Part shown: one piece after another, positions 1 through 5,591 of the stretch
Layout of the letters: every line of letters begins with the position of its first letter
How positions within the stretch are numbered: the stretch's first letter is position 1
Assembly (NCBI GenBank): GCA_016204905.1
Contig: JACQJU010000011.1
Coordinates: 1 to 6,674 of the forward strand
Direction of reading: 5' to 3'
DNA: 6,674 nt
Source: Candidatus Gottesmanbacteria bacterium
GTDB lineage: Bacteria; Patescibacteriota; Microgenomatia; 2-02-FULL-39-11
Translations under genes and position numbers: made by a program
The notes under the pieces: model-generated
The model's input: the letters and a program-made list of their open reading frames with translations, nothing else
The model's database searches: none
Told to the model about the DNA's origin: nothing

Positions 1-165
1 GAAATGATCAATACGTCAATAGAAGCCATGACTGATCTAATCACCAGTGAATGGAGACAACAAGCCAAAATTGCTAAAGATGTCTCAGCAGGAATGATGC
101 TTCTTACTGCAATAGGAGCAATTTTAGTAGCCTTATTTATTTTTCTGCCCAAAATAGTCAAATAA
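1..165 (+). CDS. dgkA: Diacylglycerol kinase-family membrane lipid kinase, C-terminal part (likely undecaprenol kinase)
   Basis: This is the last 54 codons of a gene that begins before the window and ends in TAA. The visible part aligns without gaps to the C-terminal half of E. coli DgkA as I remember it. It opens at the catalytic-base position (E1, matching E69) and continues with N4 and E8 (matching N72 and the Mg-ATP ligand E76) in the family ExxNxxIE motif. The conserved AKD (residues 25-27) follows, and then a hydrophobic last transmembrane helix (about 30-50). About 68 residues should lie upstream. The family phosphorylates diacylglycerol or, in many Gram-positive-type members, undecaprenol. 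The KIAKD wording and the position 10 bases before mraY favour undecaprenol kinase, which would supply the undecaprenyl phosphate that MraY uses. Substrate choice is inference; family membership is well supported. Confidence 0.82.
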   Translation, partial: EMINTSIEAMTDLITSEWRQQAKIAKDVSAGMMLLTAIGAILVALFIFLPKIVK

Positions 166-175
166 CTTTTCTAAT

Positions 176-1213
176 ATGGGAGTACTACTAGGTTTATTAC
201 TTTTTTCTTTTATCATAAATAGTATTGCCTTTGTGCCTTTTATAAATCTTCTTTATAAATTGAAATTGCAAAGAAGAAAACAAAAGACCAAAGACGCTTT
301 TGAAAATCCTACACCTATATTTGATAAATTCCACGCTCTAAAAGCGGGTACACCGGTAGGAGGTGGTGTATTAGTGATTTTCTCTTCAGTAATACTTTTT
401 TTGCTATCTTTTGTTTTACTCTACTATTTCTGGATTCCCATCACCACTATCTATCCTAATTTTGGTAGCGAAGTAAAAATAATACTATTTGCCTTTATTG
501 CCTTTGGAGCGCTAGGTCTTTATGATGACATAAAAAAAACCTTTGGGACGACCTATCATAATTTTTTTGGTTTGAGACTCAGACACAAATTAGTCTTGGA
601 AATCATCCTAGCCGCTATATTAAGCTTCTGGCTTTACACCGAACTAAAGATTAGTTTCGTCCATCTCCCCTTTTTCGGCGTCTGGGATCTGGGTATTTTT
701 TATATTCCTTTTGCTATATTTGTCATCGTAGCTTTTACCAATGCCTTCAATATCACCGATGGTCTAGATGGTCTAGCTTCAGGCTTACTTATGATCGCCT
801 TGATTTCCTTCTGGGTAATATCCAGATCAATACTCGATACCGCTATTTCTAATTTTATAGCCATTTGGTTGGGAGGGCTAATAGCCTTTTTATACTTTAA
901 TATTTATCCGGCCCGCCTCTTCTTGGGCGATGTTGGCTCTTTATCCTTTGGCGCTACATTGGCCGTAATTGGTCTTTTGTTGGGTAAAGTATTTTCACTT
1001 CTTATCATCGGTGGATTTTTTGTCGCCGAAGTAACATCATCATTGATTCAACTGATAAGTAAAAAATATACCGGCAAAAGAATATTTCATGTTGCTCCTC
1101 TCCACCTTTGGCTTCAGTCTAAAGGATGGCCAGAAGGCAAAGTAGTTATGCGTGCCTGGCTCATAGGAGTCTTATTTTCTATCTTTGGTTTGTGGCTCGC
1201 CTTTATAAAGTAA
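176..1213 (+). CDS. mraY: Phospho-N-acetylmuramoyl-pentapeptide-transferase (MraY)
   Basis: MraY moves phospho-MurNAc-pentapeptide from UDP onto undecaprenyl phosphate at the inner membrane face, making lipid I. The 345-residue length fits the family, and the protein has many hydrophobic helices. Visible motifs, in order, are KAGTPVGGG (56-64, family KxGTPTMGG), the aspartate pair D117-D118 in YDDIKK, NITDGLDGLASG (192-203), and FLGDVGS (249-255) with the third catalytic Asp at D252. The C-terminal motif is APLHLWLQ..GW (308-318). In that last motif only the first histidine (H310) of the usual MraY HHH triplet remains; the other two are Leu and Trp. This motif and the dcw setting favour MraY over WecA-type relatives. 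The ATG at 176 starts 10 bases after the dgkA stop, with no Shine-Dalgarno visible. The stop codon lies in the left arm of a hairpin. Confidence 0.93.
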   Translation: MGVLLGLLLFSFIINSIAFVPFINLLYKLKLQRRKQKTKDAFENPTPIFDKFHALKAGTPVGGGVLVIFSSVILFLLSFVLLYYFWIPITTIYPNFGSEVKIILFAFIAFGALGLYDDIKKTFGTTYHNFFGLRLRHKLVLEIILAAILSFWLYTELKISFVHLPFFGVWDLGIFYIPFAIFVIVAFTNAFNITDGLDGLASGLLMIALISFWVISRSILDTAISNFIAIWLGGLIAFLYFNIYPARLFLGDVGSLSFGATLAVIGLLLGKVFSLLIIGGFFVAEVTSSLIQLISKKYTGKRIFHVAPLHLWLQSKGWPEGKVVMRAWLIGVLFSIFGLWLAFIK

Positions 1214-1237
1214 ATGCAGGAATTTCTCCTGCATTTA
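1211..1237 (+). repeat. Perfect hairpin overlapping the mraY stop codon
   Basis: The inverted repeat TAAATGCAGGA / TCCTGCATTTA forms 11 uninterrupted base pairs (1211-1221 with 1227-1237) around a 5-base loop. The left arm begins with the mraY TAA stop. It is not followed by a run of T, so it is a poor intrinsic terminator. It could protect a 3' end, slow the polymerase, or be part of the repeat cluster that continues to 1282. Confidence 0.75.
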
Positions 1238-1262
1238 TCCTGAGGTCATCAGACCGAAGGAT
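1237..1262 (+). repeat. Dispersed-type palindrome, TCCTGAG...CGAAGGA form
   Basis: ATCCT (1237-1241) pairs with AGGAT (1258-1262), and GGTC (1244-1247) pairs with GACC (1252-1255) around an ATCA loop. The two stems are separated by a symmetrical GA/GA internal loop (1242-1243 and 1256-1257), which in RNA would form tandem G-A pairs. The outer frame TCCTGAG...CGAAGGA resembles a short intergenic palindrome that I recall as widespread in many bacterial genomes. No second copy is seen in this window, so calling it a dispersed repeat rests on that recollection. Confidence 0.6.
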
Positions 1263-1263
1263 C

Positions 1264-1279
1264 TCCGCCAATTGGCGGA
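1264..1279 (+). repeat. Perfect 16-base palindrome before ftsW
   Basis: TCCGCCAATTGGCGGA is fully self-complementary. It can be lengthened by GGA (1259-1261) pairing with TCC (1280-1282) if two bases are bulged, but that competes with the right arm of the preceding hairpin. It ends 7 bases before the preferred ftsW ATG and contains the only weak ribosome-binding candidate, GGCGGA. It also contains the TTG at 1272 that could be mistaken for the ftsW start. Confidence 0.7.
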
Positions 1280-1286
1280 TCCCATT

Positions 1287-2408
1287 ATGCGTAAACGACA
1301 TCACAATATTACCCTCTATAAACAAAAAAAAGGTGCCGATTGGTCCATAGCAATTTTATGCGCTGTCTTAGGCATCTTTGGACTCCTCATGATTTATGAG
1401 TCATCAAATGTTTCTGCTTTTAGAGATTTTGGTGATAAGTACCATTTTGTTAAAGATCAACTCACTTGGGGTATTTTGGGGACATTAGGATTTATTTTTG
1501 CCTCACTCTTTGATTATCACAAATATTACAAATTAGCCTTGCCTGCACTTCTGGGTACAGTTCTATTACTTATTCTCGTTTTTGTGCCTGGAGTAGGTAT
1601 CCACGCTTTGGGTGCCAATCGTTGGATCGGACTCGGTTTATTTAGCATACAGCCGGCAGAGATTGCCAAACTATCACTCGTGATTTATTTGTCAGCCTGG
1701 TTAAGCTACAAAGAAAAAGGTCGTTTTCTGCCTTTTATTCTCTTGGTGGGGCTTTTTGCAGGCTTGGTGATATTAGAACCCGACCTTGGCACTTCAATAA
1801 TTATAGTTAGCGTTTCTCTTATTTTATATTTTACTTCTGGTGCCCCCCTGCTACACTTCTTACTACTTTTGCCTGGAGGTGTTATAGGAACCGTCCTCCT
1901 TGCAATAACTTCCCCATACAGATTAAAAAGATTGACCACATTTCTCAATCCTTCTATTGATCCTCTCGGGGCATCTTACCATATACGGCAAGTTCTTATA
2001 GCTCTAGGATCTGGAGGCTGGTTTGGATTAGGGCTAGGCGCCTCGAGGCAGAAATATGAATTTTTGCCAGAAGCAACCACTGATTCAATCTTTGCGATAA
2101 TCGGCGAAGAATTTGGGTTTATAGGAGCAGTGATTTTAATTTCTTTATTTGTACTCCTCCTCTATAGAATCTTCAAAATAGCAAAAAGTGCACCTGATAA
2201 ATTTGGTTTTCTTCTAGCCGCTGGCATATTGGGTATTATTGGTATGCAAATTATAGTGAATTTAGGAGCTATGACCGCACTCTTACCCTTAACTGGTGTA
2301 CCCCTGCCTTTTATCTCTTATGGCGGTTCCAATTTGATCATCACCCTTGTTTCCTGCGGTATACTCCTGAATATCTCTCGTCAACAAGTAACTAGAAAAA
2401 GAGCATGA
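1287..2408 (+). CDS. ftsW: SEDS-family peptidoglycan glycosyltransferase FtsW
   Basis: FtsW polymerises lipid II into septal glycan strands together with a class B penicillin-binding protein. The 373-residue protein is almost wholly hydrophobic, consistent with about ten transmembrane helices. Family signatures, numbered from the ATG at 1287, are GANRWIGLG plus QPAEIAKL (about 109-129), EPDLGT (164-169), FLPEATTDSIFAIIGEEFGF with the catalytic-type Asp at 266, and the terminal PLPFISYGGSNL (340-350). The frame stays open to a TTG at 1272. I prefer the ATG because the TTG lies inside a perfect palindrome and would add five residues unlike the family. The neighbourhood (mraY, murG, ftsQAZ) favours FtsW over the paralogue RodA. 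The TGA stop overlaps the murG ATG by four bases, suggesting translational coupling. No penicillin-binding partner is visible in the window. Confidence 0.93.
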   Translation: MRKRHHNITLYKQKKGADWSIAILCAVLGIFGLLMIYESSNVSAFRDFGDKYHFVKDQLTWGILGTLGFIFASLFDYHKYYKLALPALLGTVLLLILVFVPGVGIHALGANRWIGLGLFSIQPAEIAKLSLVIYLSAWLSYKEKGRFLPFILLVGLFAGLVILEPDLGTSIIIVSVSLILYFTSGAPLLHFLLLLPGGVIGTVLLAITSPYRLKRLTTFLNPSIDPLGASYHIRQVLIALGSGGWFGLGLGASRQKYEFLPEATTDSIFAIIGEEFGFIGAVILISLFVLLLYRIFKIAKSAPDKFGFLLAAGILGIIGMQIIVNLGAMTALLPLTGVPLPFISYGGSNLIITLVSCGILLNISRQQVTRKRA

Positions 2409-3535
2409 CTGATACAAAAAAATATAAAATTATCATCTCTGGAGGTCATCCCTCCCCGGCAATCGCCCTGATAGAAGAAATCTCAAGATCCAATGAGTTT
2501 GATATTTTGTATATTGGGAAAAAATATCTAGATGCAGCCGGTAAAAAAGAGTCTTGGGAGTACCAAGAAATAGCAAAATTAGGTATCAAATTTCATGATT
2601 TATCGACGGGTAAACTATCTAGAATTATTGGCATCACTACACTTATTTCACTTCTCAAGTTCCCCCTAGGGTTATTAAATGCTCTAAAATTATTAAAAAA
2701 GGAAAAACCAGATGTAGTAGTTTCTTTCGGAGGTTACATCGCTTTGCCACTGTCTATCTCTGCCAAATTATATAATATCCCCATACTTGCTCACGAGCAA
2801 ACTTTAAAAATAGGCTTGTCAAACAAAATAATCAGCAAATTTGCCGATACATTCTGCATATCCTATCCTTCCCTCAAAAAAGAAATAAATCACAAAAATC
2901 TTGTCCTGACTGGAAATCCTCTGCGAGATGGCATAAAGCAAGGTAAATCTCAGGGAATTATTAAAGTTATAAACAGTGATCCAATAGTCTATATAACCGG
3001 TGGAGGATTAGGCTCTCATTTTATAAATATAGCACTAGCTGAAATTCTCGAAAAACTTCTTACCGATTTTATAGTCATCCACCAATGCGGGGAAAGTGTG
3101 GAATATGATGATTATAACTATCTGCAACAAAAAAAATCCACACTGCCGCCAATTTTAAACAAAAATTATCATATTTTTAAACATCTAGAAACCCAAGATG
3201 TGGGTTGGATACTGTCAAATGCTGATTTATTGGTTGGTAGGTCAGGAGCCAATACTATTACTGAGGTTTTATATCATCACCTGCCCTCCCTATTTATTCC
3301 ACTTCCTTGGGCAGGGGAGGGCGAACAACAAGCCAATGCCACCATGTTAAAAGACCTCGGTGTCGCCCATATTCTCCCACAGGAAAATCTTGACGCTAAT
3401 CATCTTTTCTCAACAATCAGAGAAATGATTGCCAATAAATCTAAATATAAGAATTACTTTACCACCCAGACAGATAAACTTGTCCACCTCCCATCTTCTG
3501 AGCTGATTATTCAAGAAATAAAAAAGCTTCTCTAA
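2405..3535 (+). CDS. murG: UDP-GlcNAc:lipid I N-acetylglucosaminyltransferase (MurG)
   Basis: MurG adds GlcNAc to lipid I to give lipid II on the cytoplasmic membrane face. The 376-residue length is usual for this two-lobed GT-B enzyme. The N-terminal lobe shows SGGHPSPA (12-19), FGGYIALP (108-115), HEQ (130-132) followed by GLSNKIISKFAD, and TGNPLR (169-174). The C-terminal donor-binding lobe shows ITGGGLGS (197-204), HQCGE (226-230), ADLLVGRSGANTITEV (273-288) with E287 at the nucleotide-binding Glu position, and FIPLPWAGEGEQQANA (297-312). The first glycine loop is shortened: GGTGGH becomes IISGGH, keeping H15 but losing the leading glycines. The start ATG shares ATGA with the ftsW stop, so no separate ribosome site is needed. 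Function is secure at family level; the altered loop could mean a modified acceptor site. Confidence 0.9.
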   Translation: MTDTKKYKIIISGGHPSPAIALIEEISRSNEFDILYIGKKYLDAAGKKESWEYQEIAKLGIKFHDLSTGKLSRIIGITTLISLLKFPLGLLNALKLLKKEKPDVVVSFGGYIALPLSISAKLYNIPILAHEQTLKIGLSNKIISKFADTFCISYPSLKKEINHKNLVLTGNPLRDGIKQGKSQGIIKVINSDPIVYITGGGLGSHFINIALAEILEKLLTDFIVIHQCGESVEYDDYNYLQQKKSTLPPILNKNYHIFKHLETQDVGWILSNADLLVGRSGANTITEVLYHHLPSLFIPLPWAGEGEQQANATMLKDLGVAHILPQENLDANHLFSTIREMIANKSKYKNYFTTQTDKLVHLPSSELIIQEIKKLL

Positions 3536-3552
3536 AAACGAACTGAAAAATC

Positions 3553-4263
3553 ATGAAAAAAAGATCGAGCACTAAATTTAAAATCTATGGTCTCATATTT
3601 TTCATTCTAATTTTTATCCTACTTCTGCTAATATTATCTTTCTTTTATTTCCGCATAAATACGTTGGAGATATATGGTAAAAAAGCAAACATCATCGGTT
3701 TGGAAAAACTAGAAGGTCAAAATATTTTTTTGTTAAACGAGAACTCTTTACGTAGTAAACTTTTATTATCCAATATCACCATAGAAGATATCCATATAAA
3801 GAAATTATACCCCAATAAATTGCAAATGATTATAAAGCCTAAAGAAATAGAAATAGCAATCCTTAGTACCAGTTCGGCCTATCTAGCCAGTCTTGATGGA
3901 ATTATATTAAATAAGATCGACAAGGCCTCTCTACCGACCAATCTCACCAAAATCGAAAATATCGAGGGATTAAAAATAGGAGATAAAGTTCCCAACGATA
4001 TAAAATCGCTTATAAATATCTCCAAAGATTTAAAAAACGCCAATCTTCAAGCCGACAAGATAAAGGTCGACAACACTGCTCAAGTTGCTACTTTTGTACT
4101 ACCAAGTGGTACAGAATTTATCATTTCTCTTACTCGGAATAACGAGACACTTCCTGCCTCTTTACAATTAATTATGACTAGGTTTAGAATAGAAGGAAGA
4201 GAGCCAACAAAAATCGATTTCCGTTTTGATAAACCTATCGTAACACTTAATAATGAAAAATAG
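3553..4263 (+). CDS. ftsQ: Cell division protein FtsQ/DivIB
   Basis: FtsQ is a bitopic divisome scaffold that links early cytoplasmic division proteins to the FtsB/FtsL and septal synthase complex outside the membrane. The layout fits: a short basic cytoplasmic tail (1-10, KKR...K), one strong transmembrane helix (about 11-33), and a POTRA-like domain (about 35-97) containing the family-like LEGQNIFLL (53-61) and KLYPNKLQMIIKP (84-96). A beta domain follows, ending in IDFRFDKPIV (221-230), the conserved closing strand. The 236 residues make it slightly short against E. coli (276), mostly through short tails. It lies 17 bases after murG, where other clusters often carry murC, murB or ddl, and its end overlaps ftsA by 11 bases. 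No Shine-Dalgarno is visible. Sequence identity in this family is always low, so the call rests on architecture, the closing motif and position. Confidence 0.87.
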   Translation: MKKRSSTKFKIYGLIFFILIFILLLLILSFFYFRINTLEIYGKKANIIGLEKLEGQNIFLLNENSLRSKLLLSNITIEDIHIKKLYPNKLQMIIKPKEIEIAILSTSSAYLASLDGIILNKIDKASLPTNLTKIENIEGLKIGDKVPNDIKSLINISKDLKNANLQADKIKVDNTAQVATFVLPSGTEFIISLTRNNETLPASLQLIMTRFRIEGREPTKIDFRFDKPIVTLNNEK

Positions 4264-5560
4264 AGTTGTTGCCGGTATTGATATTGGCACATCCAAAATA
4301 ACAACTTTAATCGCCACCATTCCTCCAGACGGTCTAGTCAATGTCATGGGAGTTGCCACAGTCGGAAGCCGGGGTATAAGAAAAGGACAAGTAGTAGATA
4401 TAGAAGAGGCAACAGGCAGTATATTGACTAGTCTTGAAGCAGCGGAACGTATGGCTGGATATTCTATATCCGGCGCCTTTTTCTCCATCGGGGGATCCCA
4501 TATTTTGTCTCAAAACTCACATGGTGTCGTGGCAGTTGCCGAACCGCACAAAGAAATAGTTCCCGATGATGTTCGTCGGGCTATCGAAGCGGCCAAAGCC
4601 GTGTCTTTACCATCAACACGAGAAATCTTACACGTTCTACCACGCGAATTTATTGTCGATTCTCAAGAAGGCATAAAAGATCCTCTTGGTATGAGCGGTG
4701 TCAGACTCGAAGTCAACACTCACTTGATCACATCAGGCCTAACTGCCCTACGCAATCTGGAAAAATGTGCCTCAATAGTGGGGGTAGACGTCGAAGGTTT
4801 TGTCTTTGGGGGACTTGCCTCTGCTGAGGCAGTGCTGACCGAAACAGAAAAAGAATTGGGAGTAGTCTTGGTAGACATAGGAGGGGGGACACTTGACATT
4901 TGTATCTATGTCGATGGTGCACTTTCTTACTCGTCCGTTCTTCCTATTGGAGCCAAAAATATCACCAATGATCTAGCAATCGGCCTCCGGATTTCTCTAG
5001 AAAGTGCCGAAAAGATAAAAATTGCCCTGAATAATAAAACTAAAAATGTTACCCTTCCTACTCTCCCTCAAAAAGAAGAGCACAAGAAAGATAAAGCTGA
5101 CAAAATAAATGACGATATCGATCTGTCAGATTTAGGCTTATCCGAAGGTTTAAAAAAAGTTTCGCGAAAAACTCTAGTGGAGGGCATCATTAAACCCAGA
5201 TTAAATGAAATATTTACTATGGTCGGACTAGAGATCAAAAAAAGCGGCTTTGGTGGTCTTACCCCCGCAGGATTAGTCATAACTGGAGGAGGAGCAGAAA
5301 CTATGGGAGTAACAGAATCAGCCAAAAGAAACCTAGCGATGCCGGTACGAGTTGGTACGCCATCTAATATCTCTGGTCTAGTTGATGAAATCATTGCTCC
5401 ATTGTATGCTACTTCTTCAGGCCTTTTAATATATGCTTCCAAAGAGGGTAAAAGCACAGAAAGAGCTCCATTAAAAGGTTTATCAGATATCACCAATAGA
5501 CTGCCCATAAAAGGAGTAGCCGGCCGAGTAGTAGAACTAGTAAAATCTTTTTTACCCTGA
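4253..5560 (+). CDS. ftsA: Cell division protein FtsA, actin-like membrane tether for FtsZ
   Basis: FtsA binds ATP, polymerises, and anchors FtsZ filaments to the membrane. Actin-fold motifs are clear: phosphate-1 GIDIGTSK (8-15), phosphate-2 VDIGGGTLD (207-215), the GIIKPRLNEI segment (311-320) and the adenosine motif ITGGGAE (343-349). Between the first two lies the FtsA-specific 1C/SHS2 region (about 85-160). The C terminus, PIKGVAGRVVELVKSFLP (418-435), is a basic amphipathic helix of the membrane-targeting type. Total length is 435, slightly above E. coli (420). Part of the excess is a Lys/Asp/Glu-rich insert at about 266-300 in subdomain 2. The start ATG lies inside ftsQ (11-base overlap), and the GID motif follows at the expected distance, so the start is firm. 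There is no Shine-Dalgarno, so translation is probably coupled to ftsQ. FtsZ follows after 29 bases, as in most bacteria. Confidence 0.96.
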   Translation: MKNRVVAGIDIGTSKITTLIATIPPDGLVNVMGVATVGSRGIRKGQVVDIEEATGSILTSLEAAERMAGYSISGAFFSIGGSHILSQNSHGVVAVAEPHKEIVPDDVRRAIEAAKAVSLPSTREILHVLPREFIVDSQEGIKDPLGMSGVRLEVNTHLITSGLTALRNLEKCASIVGVDVEGFVFGGLASAEAVLTETEKELGVVLVDIGGGTLDICIYVDGALSYSSVLPIGAKNITNDLAIGLRISLESAEKIKIALNNKTKNVTLPTLPQKEEHKKDKADKINDDIDLSDLGLSEGLKKVSRKTLVEGIIKPRLNEIFTMVGLEIKKSGFGGLTPAGLVITGGGAETMGVTESAKRNLAMPVRVGTPSNISGLVDEIIAPLYATSSGLLIYASKEGKSTERAPLKGLSDITNRLPIKGVAGRVVELVKSFLP

Positions 5561-5566
5561 TATAAT
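5558..5566 (+). promoter_or_regulatory. Candidate extended -10 promoter for ftsZ
   Basis: TGATATAAT spans the ftsA stop codon and the next six bases, giving a consensus extended -10 element (TGnTATAAT). At 17-base spacing the -35 position would be TAGTAA (5538-5543), a weak match, which is acceptable for extended -10 promoters. Transcription would start near 5573 and leave a leader of about 17 bases holding only the Shine-Dalgarno. In AT-rich DNA TATAAT can occur by chance, so this is a candidate only. Confidence 0.42.
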
Positions 5567-5591
5567 TTCCTGCCCGAGAAAGGAAAATTAT
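5562..5591 (+). promoter_or_regulatory. Inverted repeat that can sequester the ftsZ ribosome-binding site and start codon
   Basis: ATAATTTCCT (5562-5571) pairs with AGGAAAATTAT (5581-5591) through ten base pairs with one bulged A (5587) and a 9-base loop. The right arm contains the core of the Shine-Dalgarno and the first two bases of the ftsZ ATG. The left arm overlaps the candidate -10 box. A transcript reading through from ftsA would carry both arms, whereas one starting near 5573 would lack the left arm. The stem is AU-rich (only two C-G pairs), so its strength is uncertain. Confidence 0.45.
5579..5584 (+). promoter_or_regulatory. Shine-Dalgarno site of ftsZ
   Basis: AAAGGA lies five bases before the ftsZ ATG. 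It is the only clear Shine-Dalgarno in the window; the other starts rely on overlap or very short gaps. It fixes the ftsZ start and suggests that ftsZ is translated independently at a higher level than the genes upstream. Confidence 0.78.

Noticed and set aside
1211..1240. Intrinsic terminator after mraY
   Set aside because: The stem is good but is followed by ATCCTGAGG rather than a T tract, and ftsW continues in the same direction with no clear promoter.
1211..1282. CRISPR-like or tandem repeat array
   Set aside because: The three units differ in sequence, have no spacers of constant length, and are inverted repeats rather than direct repeats.
1272..1286. TTG at 1272 as the start of ftsW
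   Set aside because: The codon sits inside a perfect palindrome, and an in-frame ATG follows at 1287 with a more typical N terminus.
1126..1350. A + strand open frame bridging mraY, the palindromes and ftsW
   Set aside because: It overlaps two certain genes in another frame and reads through the three palindromes; its product has no family features.
2406..2408. TGA recoded as glycine, as in Gracilibacteria and SR1
   Set aside because: Both TGA codons ending ftsW and ftsA fall exactly at the expected C termini and are followed at once by the next gene, and no conserved motif needs an internal TGA.
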